A stretch of 64,000 nt of DNA, taken from contig SCFE01000060.1 in NCBI GenBank assembly GCA_004352715.1, positions 1,566,492-1,630,491 on the forward strand, read 5' to 3'. This DNA is from Hofstenia miamia (lineage: Eukaryota; Xenacoelomorpha; Acoela). The first letter of the stretch is position 1. Each line of letters starts with the position of its first letter. Below are positions 34,946-46,968 of this stretch, piece by piece. The notes under the pieces were generated by a model. The model saw only the letters and a program-made list of their open reading frames with translations, ran no database searches and was not told the origin of the DNA. The position numbers were made by a program, and so were the translations under genes.

Positions 34946-36773
34946 TCACAGGCATTTTGTGAGTTGCATAAGAGCCTCTTGATGCATTACAGTCTTGTTA
35001 AAGAGGCAAAAGAACTGGATCTCAGAAAACAAATGCTGATCTGGCAGTGTTGCAGGGAGATTGTTAAGTCTTCTTGTAAGCATATCAAAGAATCTTTCAT
35101 TCAAACAGGGACCTTTCAAAGCAATCATCAAGGTCATCAGAGCATATGTGTCAGATGTATGAGCATCATTTGCAATAATCCTGGTGTTGGGGTAAAAGTG
35201 AGTGTTGTCCATAAATAGCAAGCAGTATTCATTTATTTGTTGGAGTGTCATGGTCTTGGAATTTGAGACTTCAGCTTGTAGCATTGTGATGATCTCAATT
35301 CTTTTTGAGAGGTGAGTGGACATGTTATTGCAACCCTTTTGTATCCTCCATGAAGGAAAATAAGAGGTGTTGTCAGACATGGTGGCAAGATAAAGAGTAG
35401 ATTGTTCTTCTCAACATTGGTCTCAACTTAATCAAACTCTGAGAGTGGCAGTGCCAATAGTTACAGGATAATTTATCTTTGACTCTTTGATCATATCCCA
35501 GAAAGTATTTCTGAGGCTGTGACTGCATAGTTTTTTTGACATGGGAAGAGGATATGTGAACACAAGCTGTAGTGCATTCTACATCCAGGGCAAGTTGGTG
35601 CCCTGGTGATAGTAGAAGCACAAGCTCTTCCTTAGAGAACATTTCATTGAGACACCATTTCATCAATCCTATTACATTGTTATCTCTATTTGTCTTGATA
35701 ATGTGCTCCATGATAGCTAACTTCTTGGTGTATTCCTTAGGTTGGCACTAGATGGTTAGAATTCTTTCAATTATCAGTGATAGACCAGGCAGGAGTGGGC
35801 TGAGGTGAGGCTGCTATGCCTGAAAATTTTTTAGATTGATGGCTTTGATTAGTGCCTTAGTTGCTGGGAAGACCTCAACTTCAGATGAGGCAAGTAATTT
35901 TTCCTCTCAACAGAACTGTTTGGGAGAATGCATTGTCTGTTCCAAAATGAAATGATCTCTCCATCCTTTGTGGGATGTCTTTGTGACTCCACCACTTTGC
36001 TATTCCCACGCTCTGGGTAATTTAAACATTTGAGGTTGAGGAAGATCTCAGTCTTAATACAAATATTGTAATGCTGGACTAACTCCAAAAACTGTTGAGT
36101 AGACCCTTGCTCTCTCCTCATGAGGCATGCAGTGCATAGAGGTGCATACTCAGAGTACAAAAACAGGAACTTTGTATCATCTGCAGCTCCCCAAATGTAC
36201 TTCTGGAGGGTGTTGGAAAAAATTCTAATATCCAAAAAGGTGATCCCTAGTTTGTTAATGTTCATCTGAGGGGGTAGACGTCCCAATCAATTCAGCATAA
36301 TATTTCTTGAACCTTTCCATTGTTTTCTTAGTTTTGCCAAGAGAAGCAGGAAGGGAGCAGGAATGTAACAACCAGTTCTTGACCTTTCAGGTGGCCAGAC
36401 AAATGGCAATCTCATGCATACAGTGTTTAGCAAAGGTAGGCCTATCCAGAGGCAATTGGAGGTGTGGATCATGGGTGAGAAAAACTGACAGTACCCAGAT
36501 AGCTCCTTGTGATTGGATTGCCAGGGTGAATTGTTCCAAAAATAACTTATCAGTGAAGTTTTGCCAGTCCTGTGTATCATGTGATAACCTTAGCTCCATC
36601 AAAACACACTCAACTAAACTAGAGTACTGTGAATTTGGTCTCTTGATCTTAATAGTGGGCGATTTGGTCTCAGGGTTAAGAATGAATTTCAATGCTTCAA
36701 TGATTTCATCAATTTCCTTTAAGGTAGTGGCAGCCTGGTATTGACAGCTAATGTAACATCCTCTACCAGGCAT
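34946..36773 (-). pseudogene. Unidentified minus-strand ORF series
   Basis: Five open segments follow each other on the minus strand: 36773-36387, 36580-36287, 36286-35849, 35711-35373 and 35380-34946. They look like one decayed coding unit of some 500-600 residues with a few frameshifts and stops. It would begin MPGRGCYISCQYQAATT; helical Leu-rich stretches dominate (DEIIEALKFILNPETK; LTRRLNNLPATLPDQ), and the end reads ALMQLTKCL. The surrounding 3 kb has no ORFs, so this clustering is not chance. No domain, catalytic motif, signal peptide or membrane segment is recognised. It could be a host-gene copy, or a gene of a large mobile or virus-like element. Confidence 0.45.
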
Positions 36774-36814
36774 TATTACTGTTCATCCTTTGTTACTCTA
36801 TAACATTGGTTGTA

Positions 36815-37620
36815 TATTTGTGGGTAGGGATTTACTAACTAGATATTGCTTAGCTTTTGTATTTTTCTGTTAATGCAACTTAACTAGGCTTAACTATTCA
36901 CTATTTAGGTGATGAAGCCATACAGCAATTTCTCCAATGATTGATAGTGGGCATCTGCCCAAAGCTGATCTTCACATCCAGTTTCACTTGTTCACTGAGA
37001 ATCCATTTGGTTGAGTTCCACCTCTCAGCTCAATAATGTAACTTATGTGTACCCTATCATAGCTTGCTGTATACTCAAGACAAGACACAATTTGACTTAG
37101 TCTCTGTTTTGTAAAAGTGTTTCATGATAATGCAACTGGACTTGTTACTAGCTGCTATATTAATATTACATGTAGCCATTACTGAAATATATTGGCTTTA
37201 ATAACTAGTTTAATAATTTGCAGCTTCCTAACCCACATTTAATAATTAATACATGCTTGGTCACTTTATCAGTCATGTTATAGTCAATAATTTGGATCAA
37301 AAATATTATAGATATAATTCCTAGGTTTTGGTCATCCAACTGTATTTTGAATCTATTATAATTTATACATGTACTAAGTCATCAATATTCAACTAAACAA
37401 GAGGAAAACCCCTATAGCTAACATAAGTGCATAAGTGTTGATTTCAAATTTAAGCTCTTCATCTGCCAAAATGGCTGCTAAAAATAATGTAAGTGACTTT
37501 GCCTCCTCAGTTTTGCCAAAAGTATTATTATTGACAGATACTAATCTCTCAAAGTTGACACTTGTTTTTACTTGGTTGCATAACACAAATTAATCTAAAT
37601 TGATTGTACAATTTTACAAT
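36815..37620. repeat. Dispersed repeat, copy 1 (CpG-erased)
   Basis: Colinear with 53145-54130 in the same orientation. Shared blocks include CATTACTGAAATATATTGG against CATTACTGAAAAATATTGG, and the TTTGCAGCTTCCTAACCCAC block against CTTGCAGATTCCTAGCCTAC. Where copy 2 has CG, this copy has TG or CA (CTCGGTC against CTTGGTC; ATCGGTC against ATCAGTC). No coding potential was recognised; it could be an LTR or a non-autonomous element. Confidence 0.7.
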
Positions 37621-37639
37621 ATTTCTAATCATAACTTGT

Positions 37640-39258
37640 CTTTGATCTTATTCTCTTTCTAAATCAACATTATCAGCTTGATTGATTTGGATGATGCTAC
37701 ATGCCCTCCTCAGCTTGTGTTATTTTTAGCACACCTTGTTCTCCATGTACTAGAGTGTCTGCCCATTTGGTTTTTCAAGTTCAGCTTGTTTCATTATTTT
37801 CAGGACTGCCTCTCTTTCAGTAGTGTTTGCATATTTTAAGAACTTCACCTCCTGGATGTTTTCTGCAATTGGTGTAATTTCTTGCAGCTCATTGATTTCC
37901 CCTAAAGATTATATCATAGTATCTTTGGTAGTGTTTTATTTCCTTAATTCCAATCATTAGCATCGTCTGCACATTGGCCTGGCTTGTGTGGGCTAAATCT
38001 TATCATATTTGATTATATGGGTAAAAGAACATTAAAACTTTCCTCAAGCTCCATGTGTTCACCACATCCTTGTAAAAGAAACTGATGTTATCCATCACTT
38101 CTTGTTTGCTTATTTTGTTTGGATCATTCTTATTTATTCTCATCATTGTTACAATCTCTGCTCTTATTGTGACGTCATAGTAGCAATATTTCTTTTCCCA
38201 GATGTCTGTCCAAACTATGTCATTGACACCAGAGAAGAGCATTATCACTTTCAGAGTTCAGCTTTCAATTTCTTGTCTTAGGTTTTTCAATTGTATGTGG
38301 ATGGGTTTCCTGTGTGTACAGTTGGTATGGTGTTGTTGTCCCTTCAATATACACTCTTTCTTGATTGTTGTTTCTCAGCATTATCTCTTTTGATTTCTTG
38401 TAATCATCTCATTCTATTGCCATTCTCACTTTTTGTTTTGTGTTGATGCAAGATTTATATTCATGTAAGAAGGCTTTAGCAACTTTGACTTCTTTTGGGA
38501 GTCTCCATTATGGAAGGACCATTGGTATCAATACTGTTTCCAGTAGCATGCATATTAGAATTTTTTGTTTCAATTTGTTGTTCTATGTGTTCATATGAGC
38601 CCATTGTTGTTGTCACAATTGCTAAACCTATTGTGGCAGGATAATTCATTTTCCCTTCCAAGATTATATTCCAAAATGCTTGTGTGAGTCCTTTCCTGCT
38701 TAGTTTTAATCATATTTCTTCTTTGATGTCTACTCTCAAAATTATGCATTTGATGTCCACCACCAGTTGGTTGTATGGCTTGAGCAGCTCTTCTAGCTCT
38801 GTTCTTGTGAAGGCCTCTGTAAACATCAATTTCATTGTTGTAACTGCCTATTGTTCTTTGATGTTTTGAAAGTTCCTTTCTTTGAACTCTCTGGATTCTC
38901 TTGTAACATTGATTTCAACTAAGAAATGTTCATCATCTGTATCTATCCATTTTATTGTTCTCACTGGGCTTGCTTCACCCCACTTTTCAATGTTTATTCT
39001 ATCTATTGTCTGCTGTGTCTTAGGAGATAATAGTAACTGAGAGGATGTTAGTAGCTCTTCTTCCTCCATCATTACTCTCTGTGCCTTTGTCACCATCTTA
39101 CAGACTTCTGCTGGTTCAGTTATCCCACCTTTTTTAATCATTTCCACACTCCTAATTATCTTGGTAAATGTGCATTGCAGACTGTCCCAATCATATCTTT
39201 CCATTTCCTTTTCTAGTATTTTCTGTACTACTGTGCTTCTTATTTCCTTAGTGCTCAC
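37640..39258 (-). pseudogene. Unidentified minus-strand ORF series
   Basis: The longest open segment (39258-38848, 136 residues) starts MSTKEIRSTVVQKILEKE and is charged and helical, with EEEELLTSSQLLLSPKTQQT and a later KWIDTDDEHFLVEINV. After a stop it continues in frame-shifted pieces (38847-38690, 38661-38476, 38248-38003), including LEELLKPYNQLVVDIKC. It looks like one decayed gene. No family is recognised; the lack of hydrophobic segments suggests a soluble protein. It lies immediately outside arm A of the inverted repeat. Confidence 0.4.
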
Positions 39259-39344
39259 CAGTTTTCATTTTATTATTTTTCTCATTGTGACCCATGGTTG
39301 ATTCTCCAGTTGTTTCAGTCATGTCTCTGATGTTGCTCCTCACA

Positions 39345-40640
39345 TGTGCTTAAACATGTAACATAATCAATATAAAATCATGTGTGGTCAAGATGAGAGA
39401 AGGAGTAGAAAGAACTAAGACTCAAGTAAAATAATTATTAAATGTAAAACACATGATTATTATTAATTATATTATTTGTAAAAGTATAAAAGCAGTATCT
39501 TTATATTAATTTGCTTGGCAGTACATTTGGCAAATGGAAAAAGAATGAAATGCAAATGCTAATTAATGCTGACATGCATAAAACAGCAGACAAAGAAAAT
39601 AGAGGGAAAATTAGTAAATACAGAACAACATCAATTAGACAGGTACTAGCCAAGTGTTTGGTTGTTTATTGTTACTAAGTATAAAAAGAGTGCAATTGAT
39701 TTATTTGATGATGAACAGAATTTATTGGATTTACTTCTTTATCTTTGTCAGGTTATTTTACTAAATTTAATGGAAAGCTAAACCTTAGAAGCACTAGAGT
39801 AATCTGGACAGTGGTCCCCAACTGCAGTTAAAGAAGTCTGGAACAGTAAGCACATACAGCCTTTCAAAAGTGTGGTGCAGCTGGTAGTCATTGTTTACTT
39901 AATGTGCATTTAGGTTAGGTGTAAGAATAGGGAGTTTTATTTGTTATAGCTTTCCTATCAGTTGTTATTCAACAATTATTATTTTTATTATGATTGTTAG
40001 GTTAACCCTCATGATGAAGGCAATGTTTAGTAGATCTCATTTTTCTGTGTTATCAGATCTATTGCCTACTAGTAAATTCATTAACATTGGACTAAATTAC
40101 AATCTTTATTTCTTGCTGACCACATTGATTGTTCACATGTATCAAGGGCTTACATGTAGTCTTATATCTGTAGGGTTATTATATGTAAGGAAATATAATA
40201 AGCTGAAGCACCATGGTTGCTTTACTGCCTTACACAATCAACACACTAAATTGTTAACAAATTACACACACATGCTCACTGAGACACTATTTCCATGCAC
40301 TGAGTCTACCATTGGTAATTCCTTTGATGTCATCCAAGTGAAGCTGGATTAAATCACTAAGACCAATCATCCTTTAATGCATTGCTTCAGGTTGGGTTGA
40401 TACCCATTGCACCATCTATCACTCTTGATCTAAATGAACAGTAGTTATCCAAGGGATTAAGTGTAGCTAATGCTATATTAATTAAGTTAAACAGTTAACT
40501 CTTATGAAGAGAGAGAGAGAGGTGTTGGAGTCTGTCATACATTGAATAGGGATTAAACTGGAATTATGTTGAGCAAAAGCCTAAATTAAGCTAAATTTGA
40601 TGTTGGCAAGATTCTACACTCATTGCTTCCCTATCATTAT
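39345..40640 (+). repeat. Inverted repeat arm A
   Basis: Matches the reverse complement of 41975-43345 with substitutions and small indels. Shared landmarks in order: CATGTGTGGTCAA, AACTAAGACT, GGGAAAAT, CAGGTACTAGC, GTGTTTG, GGAAAGCTAA, ATAGCTTTCCTAT, then a translated block LIVHMYxGL, ISVGLL, NKLKHH, and GCAAGATTCT at the inner end. It is older than the giant palindrome because the arms differ at many positions. Confidence 0.75.
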
Positions 40641-40645
40641 TTCAT

Positions 40646-41960
40646 TCAGGCATATCCCCCTGTCTTATTCACCATATCAATGATCAATATCTTCCCCATA
40701 GGGTTTTTATGCATTACAATGTGACTAATTATCTTTTCCATAGTCTGCATTGGTTTTTCTGCTTTATTGGGTGACTCCATCCTCTCAATATGGCCTTTAA
40801 GAAGCCAGTTCTTTGTTTGTGTGTTGATCAGGACTAGAGCTATCTTGAATCTCTTTGCTTTTGTCAATCTATGACTAACATGTCACAAAATCAGTAGTCT
40901 TAACTCTTTATCTTCAGTTGTAAATATCACTAATATCCATGCTGACATCCTGTATCAAATTTCTGGTGCATTTTTCTCTTTGAATACTAGTTGCTGGAAA
41001 TCCTTCTTCATGTTTAATTCATATGCCCAGCTTATTTCTGTGAGTGCTAATTCTATTGATTTATGAAACTTCTTTGACAGTGCTTCAATCTTTATCTCTG
41101 GCCAATTTTCCTCAGTTTTATTTTGTAATTTCAAGCTTTCCCAGATCTTCTGGATTTGATGGAGGTGTTCCTGCATCTGTGTTAGGCTGCATTTGATGAA
41201 TAGTGTATTGGCTTTCTCCACACTGTCTTTGTCCATCATTAATTCTATTGTTTTTGTCTGTTTATATAAATTCATGGCAATGCATGGATCTGTAGATTTG
41301 TGCCCAGTAATCTATCTGTAAATTGAATCTGATTAATTCTGAAGTGATTGTATCTGTTGGTGTTTTTTTCCCATGGGAATATGTTTTCTGTTTGCATGCA
41401 TGTGTCCAATAGATGTTTCAGAATGTCATTGATCATTGATCTTGTGATTATTACCACTCTTACCTTCTGTACTTTCTTAATGTTTGATCTATGTGTTTCT
41501 CCAGGTTCTTATTATATGTATAATTGTCAAATTGTCTTGATCCATATTTATATCTGGGATATCTGCTATTTGATCTTTGTAGGCCATTATAGCTTGCATT
41601 GTTTCTAGTGTAAAATCTTCATCAAATATTATATGTACCATGCTCTGCATGTAGGGTCTTTCTAAAATTTCATTCATGTCTCATGGATAACTTATTATCA
41701 TGTTTACCTTTGGCCTGTTATCTGCATCTAGTAATAGTGGTAAATTTCTTCCCTCTATCTTCACAATTTTCCTAATGTGTGATTTCATTTCTGGTGACAG
41801 TTTTTCAAAAGCATTATAGCACATCTTTGTAGTTCCAATGAAATATGGGTGCAGTGTTTCTCCATTGATTTTTGACATTTGTTTCTCTCTCCCTAGATCA
41901 TATAGTTCTCTCTGATGTAGTGTCCAAGGAGCTGCTTCATCCTTAATGGTAGTTTGCTGT
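40646..41960 (-). pseudogene. Unidentified minus-strand ORF series between the inverted-repeat arms
   Basis: Minus-strand pieces 41878-41681, 41677-41489, 41457-41272, 41275-40955 and 40867-40646 follow one another. An upstream open stretch APWTLHQRELYDLGREKQ leads into MSKINGETLHPYFIGTTK, then DMNEILERPYMQSMVHII and KIWESLKLQNKTEENWPE. The composition is soluble, helical and charged. Its position directly inside a repeat arm, where a retroelement gag would lie inside an LTR, makes a divergent gag possible, but no zinc knuckle or other proof is seen. Confidence 0.4.
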
Positions 41961-41974
41961 TGCTCAGTTTGCAG

Positions 41975-43345
41975 ACCATGTGAAGAATCTTGCTAATACA
42001 GTTATCACAGATATTTAAGAGTAAATCACTACTTTTCAAGTTATATGTTATGGCTAAAGTATGACATACTCATAATTCTCTCTACCAAATTGAGTGTGTA
42101 GTTAATTAACTAAATTAATCTGCATTAGCTTTCCTAAATGCTTAACTAATCAAAGTTTATTTAGATCAAGAGTTTTAGATGGAAGACAGGGTCAAAACCC
42201 AGTGCTGTGCCATGCTCTTTCAGAGACATCATCATTGGCAACAGTTCCAACTTTTACTTGAACTCCACAGTGGAAACCAGTAGATGAATCAGTGTGTTGA
42301 TGGTTAACTCAGTGATAGCATGTGTGTAACAACTTAATAATTTAGTGCATTGATTGTTCTTGTTATTATGATTATGTAAATAAAAGGAAATAATGCTGTG
42401 GTGCTTTAGCTTGTTATTGTTCCTTACATGTAATAGCCCTACAGATATAGTAATACATGCTAGCCCTTCATACATGTGAACAATCAATGCAGTTGGCAAG
42501 AAAGTTAGTTCATAATTCAGTCAATGGTCAACTACAGTAATAAACAGTAAATACATCATATCCAACATTGGTAGAATGAACATGTAGAGTGACTTAAATA
42601 TAATCATAATAATCAGAGAACAGTGAGTGATAGGAAAGCTATAACTATGATATAAAACCATGAGCAACTTGGATTCAATAAGGGGATAATAAACATCTAG
42701 AGCAACATAAATATAATCATAATAACTGACAAGCAATGAGTAATAGGAAAGCTACAACAGTGAAAAATCCCTTGCCCTATTTGTAACCTATAAGTGCATT
42801 GAGAAATCTACAGCTACTGCCCTCACCACATGTGGAATGGCTGATTGCATGGCTGCTCCAGAATTCCTTTAAATGTATTCAGGGATTACTGTATAATTAC
42901 TCTAGTGCTTGAACTTTTAGCTTTCCATGTAACTATTAAATAACCTGACAATATGCAACAAAGTAAATCCAAATAAAATTTGTTCATCAATCATCTTAAC
43001 AATCAGTGTATATTTATAGCACATTTAGGTAAATAATCAAACACTCAGCTAGTACCTGTTGATTGAGTCTTGTTTATGATTTTCCCTTGTGTTTCTAGTT
43101 GTGCTTTTAATTACACAATGACAGCATTAATTAGTGTACACTGTTTGGTCATCTTAGTTTTTGTCAAATACTGCCAAGTTAATTTAAGTATCAAACTGCT
43201 TAAAATATTTTACAAATTAAATAATCAATCATAACTATGTGTTTTGTAATTTAATTATTATTTTAGTCTTAGTTGCTTCCATCTTTTTTCTCACTTTGAC
43301 CACACATGGCTTCTGATGGATTATGCAACACATGGACTGTGAATC
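41975..43345 (-). repeat. Inverted repeat arm B
   Basis: The partner of arm A in opposite orientation. It starts (minus strand) near GCATAATCC, then CATGTGTGGTCAA, and ends GCAAGATTCTTCACATGG. It adjoins the 3' end of the Gypsy element, so it could be that element's 3' LTR. No matching copy was found beyond gag at 49.3 kb. Confidence 0.7.
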
Positions 43346-43371
43346 TGTGCTAATGGTTTTTACTGCTTCAC

Positions 43372-43651
43372 CCTTGAATCAGTTTACAGTTATTCCCATT
43401 GGCACTTGACCAGTAGTGGTTCCAGTGGAGATAACATTAGCCTTGAATCACTTTCATATCTTCATGTTTCTTTCACCACTTACACCTTCCTCTGGAACTC
43501 CAAGTGTCTCACAACCCTTGAATCAGCATTGTGGACTCTTGGAAGGAAAGTTGTGCTGCTGTGCACCAGTTTTCTGTGTGCCCTTGAATCAGCTTTGCAG
43601 ATCCCTGGTGGGAGAGGCTTTTAGTCCATTTGTCTCCCTGTCCTTGAATCA
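43372..43651 (-). repeat. LIQG tandem coding repeat (C-terminal cluster)
   Basis: CCTTGAATCA occurs at 43372, 43441, 43516, 43582 and 43642, with spacings of 69, 75, 66 and 60, all multiples of three. Read on the minus strand it encodes LIQG, for example RLIQGQGDKW and KLIQGHTENW, so it is an in-frame degenerate peptide repeat at the 3' end of the Gypsy coding region. Confidence 0.7.
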
Positions 43652-43829
43652 GCCTCAACATCTGGTTTGAGAACTTCTGCATACACTCCTTCTCCTGTTC
43701 ATGGTTGAGAGCTCCTCTTGTTGTGGGTTCCTTCACACTCTCTTCTTCATTGGTGGGTGCATCATTTTCTTCTAGATTCCAAAATTCAGTTAGTAAATTT
43801 AAATTCCATATTTCAGGGTCATATATAGG

Positions 43830-45100
43830 TTTATTTCTTGCTGTCATTTGGGGCAGCACTCTCTCTCTCTTATGTTTTCATCTCTGATATCTGCTGTGAA
43901 TTCCTCATCAAATTCTTCTTTTGGTAAGCTATCTAAATCACACATATCATACATAATTTCATTGCTGTTAATTCAGCATATTTTGAATTTGGCATTCTCA
44001 TCTATCTTCATCTCCTCAATGTCTGCTGTTGCTCTCTTTAAGTTTTGAAAATATAACAGTCTATCATTGTCTAACATATATTCATTATTTGGTAATGTTT
44101 GTGTTATTGTGTGAGGTCTGGACCATACTGTTTTTAGTTTTTAGACTTGGTTTGTGTCTGTGAGTTTCATTGGTGTGAATGCATATACCTTGTCTCCCAC
44201 CTTGTGTGCATGTGAAATAGATTTTTTATTATAATTATGTTATTGTCTTACAGCTGATTTCTTTATATTATGACACATCATTTTGTGGACCCCTGTAATC
44301 TGCTTTCTTAGTTGATTTACATATTCATTGTTTAAATTTTTGCTGTAGTTGGTATACTGCATTGATAGTGGTGTTGTTGCCTCTCTTCCAAACGCAGCTT
44401 TAAATTGTGTCACTCTCATTGTCACATGCACCAATGTATTATAATAGTATTCAACCATTTTGATAATTTCTCTCCATCTATTGCCACCTATCCTTGATGT
44501 TGCCACCCTAATTAATTTAATTAGTGTTCAATTAAGTTGCTCTACAGCTCCATTGGCCTGTGGGTGGTAGGCAGTTGTCTGTTTGCTTGCTATTTCCAGG
44601 AGCTTTGCCATTTCTTGAAAACATCCACTTTTGATTTGGGGTCCTTTATCCATTTGTATTGTTTCCATCAGGCCAAGTTGTAGAATCCATTCTTTCAGTA
44701 CAAGCTCTGCTGTTGTTTCTACTGTCATATTTCTCATTGGGATCATTCTGGCATATTTTGTGAAGTTGTCTACCATTACTAATAGATATTGATAACCCTC
44801 TTCATCTTCTGACAGCATCTCCAGATCTATGTGAACTATCTCATTTGGCTGTGTCACAATAATCTTCTTGAGTGGTGCCCTCTATGTTGGAAAATGTTGT
44901 TTATTATGTAATAAGCATGTGGTACACTTATTGATTATGTCCTCTGTGACTTTCCTTACTGCCATTGTTATGAATCTTGCATTAAAGGTTTTTTCCATTT
45001 GTGTGATTCCCAAGTGGCCCTTTTCATGTATTTTCCTTATCAATTCCCTCTTAAAGTAGTCTGGTATCATGATTCTGTTGTTGCTAGCTTTTATGTACAA
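43830..45100 (-). pseudogene. Gypsy integrase
   Basis: N-terminal zinc-binding HHCC: HEKGHLGITQ, then CTTCLLHNKQ (44882-45100). Catalytic core in 44528-44857: first Asp in VHIDLEML, second in QMDKGPQ, and Glu in ANGAVEQLN after AYHPQ, so the D,D,E residues are all present. A later segment (44240-44506) and HKVGDKVYAFTP, then a VWSRPHTI stretch, form the GPY/F-like C-terminal domain. The enzyme would insert the DNA copy into the host genome. Stops after EQLN and AVRQ break it. Confidence 0.85.
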
Positions 45101-45465
45101 CAGTCAATTTCTGTTTATCTTCCACTTATAGCATTCCTAGTACCCTGCTGTTAATTTTGACAGTGTTGTTTGGGGTTCTCTTATCTTTTTTATGATTTCA
45201 CTTAGGATTATGTCATCTCTCTGTTTTTCCACTATTTCCTGTTCAGATATTTCCTCCCTCATTAATATCAGTATGAAGTCTTGGCCTTTCTTGTACACAT
45301 TTATTTCCAGCAGTCCCTCATATTCAGTATATGGCAAAAATTGGAATTGTTTCTTCTCTCCATCTAGTTTTGCTGTGTCCCTCTGATACTCTGGTAGTGA
45401 CATCCAGAAATCCACATTCTTATGTAAGGTGCCTTTCCTATGTTCAATTGAAAATGTAAATTCAT

Positions 45466-45759
45466 TCAAGTATTCAATCCATCATGACACAATGACACTA
45501 TTCCAGACTTGTCTCCAGAGAACTTCTTTAACCACACCAGTTCACTGTTGTCCATGTGCACTCTGAACTCTCTGCCAATCAGGAAATGTCTGAATTTTTT
45601 AATGTTCTTGATCAATGCCAGCATTTCCACTTTCATTGATCCATAATTTTGATCACTTACTCTTAATTTGTGACTGAAGAATTGTATGGGGACCTCCTTT
45701 CCATTTTTTATTTGTCCTAATGTGGCTCCAATCACCACTTTACTCACATCACAGTCCAA
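45466..45759 (-). pseudogene. Gypsy RNase H domain
   Basis: Opens MDCDVSKVVIGATLGQ (the Asp of the DxS block), then FFSHKLRVSDQNYGSMKVEM with the second acidic residue, and FRVHMDNSELVWL with a third Asp, as in Gypsy-type RNase H. It would degrade the RNA strand during copying. A stop separates it from the RT upstream; the downstream tether (45137-45469) includes FTFSIEHRKGTLHKNVD, the usual RNase H to integrase link. Confidence 0.8.
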
Positions 45760-45846
45760 TATAAACTGTTCATTATAGTCCAGTGTGATTAGAGATGGTC
45801 ACCTGGCTAATTCTTCTTTGATGTTGTCTAGCTCCTCCTACTCTTG

Positions 45847-46851
45847 TCATGTCCATACAAATGGCACTGATTTTCTCATTATTCTGGTAATCTTTGCTAT
45901 TTTGCTGGCTATATTCAGGATGAAGGTGCCATAGTAATTGAAAAATCCCATTATTCTTTGTATGTCTTTCTTGTTGTTGGGTTTTTCTATATTCTGGATC
46001 ATCTCTCTGGCATTATCCTTCATAAATATCCTGCCTTTCTTGATTGTTCTTCCCAAGAATACTATCTTCTCTTTTATGATGTTGCACTTGTTCCTGTTAA
46101 TGTGGAGTCCTGTGTTCTCTAATATTGTTAGAGTTCTCTCTAGTTTTTCTAGATGTTCTTGGATCATGTCACTTATTACTATAATGTCATCTATATAGGC
46201 ATCAACTCCTTCTTCCATTCTATGTGTTTTGTTTTTTAGCACTTTTGTAATGTATCTCTGAAAGGTTTCTGGCGCATTGCATAGTCTGAACGCCATATAT
46301 ATCCATTTGTACAAACCATATGGTGTTATAAATGCTGTTTTTTCAATGTTGTCTTCTTCCATTTTCACCTGCCAGTAGGCTTTGCATAAATCTAGCATTG
46401 TAAAATACTTATGCTTGTTTGCCTCATAGAGTATGTCCTCTATCCATGGCAGGGGGTATGAGTCTTTCTTTGTTAATTCATTCAATTTGTGAAAGTCTAT
46501 TCACAGGCAATATTTATCCCCTTGCTTCATGAATACAGTTGGTGCTGTGTACAGGCTTTTGCTTGGGCAGATGATCTTGTTGTTGATTAATTCCTCTAGT
46601 ATGCAGTTGTATTTATCTCTCATCTGTTCTGGTACCCTTCTGACTGGCAGCTTGATGGGTTTGTCCATTTTTGTGACTATTCTATGTTTTTCACCCACTA
46701 CTTGCCCCACACTTATCTCTCCATAATTGAATATACATTTGTGTTTCTCCAACAATTTCCTTAGTTCTGTGATTTCCTGCTCCTCCAAGTGTGGGTAGTC
46801 TTCATTCTTTATCTCAGGTGTTCTGTATGTGTCTTCTTTGCTTGCTTTCAT
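45847..46851 (-). pseudogene. Gypsy reverse transcriptase
   Basis: Two open segments (46851-46501 and 46485-45847) separated by a stop. Motifs in order: PIKLPVRRVPEQMRDK, NELTKKDSYPLPWIEDIL, FTMLDLCKAYWQVKM (first catalytic Asp), KTAFITPYGLYKW, FRLCNAPETFQRYI (G of the usual FGLCNAP changed to R), and the catalytic box VDAYIDDIIVIS near 46187-46198. Then FLGRTIKKGRI and GFFNYYGTFI in the thumb. The YIDD core is intact, but the polyprotein frame is not. Confidence 0.88.
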
Positions 46852-46859
46852 CCCTATGC

Positions 46860-46968
46860 CCTTGATTCAGCCTTTGGGAGTACTCACTACTTTGATGGTG
46901 TTTGTCCACTCACCCTTGAGTTGGCCATGTGGAGTACTTTCTGTTTTCATTTGCATGTCCTTGAATCA
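46860..46968 (-). repeat. LIQG-type coding repeat (cluster between protease and RT)
   Basis: Three related words (CCTTGATTCA at 46860, CCTTGAG at 46914, CCTTGAATCA at 46959) spaced 54 and 45, again multiples of three. On the minus strand one frame reads LIQGHANENRKYS and LNQGHRDESKQ, matching the LIQGHTENW units 3.3 kb away. Confidence 0.6.

Noticed and set aside
36307-36744. A 145-codon plus-strand ORF
   Set aside because: It is antisense to the minus-strand ORF series; the minus-strand segments are consecutive over 1.8 kb, so this one is taken as a shadow.
39990-42499. Similar proteins from 39990-40352 (plus) and 42254-42499 (minus) as a gene pair
   Set aside because: The similarity continues at DNA level far outside the ORFs, so it reflects the inverted repeat arms rather than duplicated genes.
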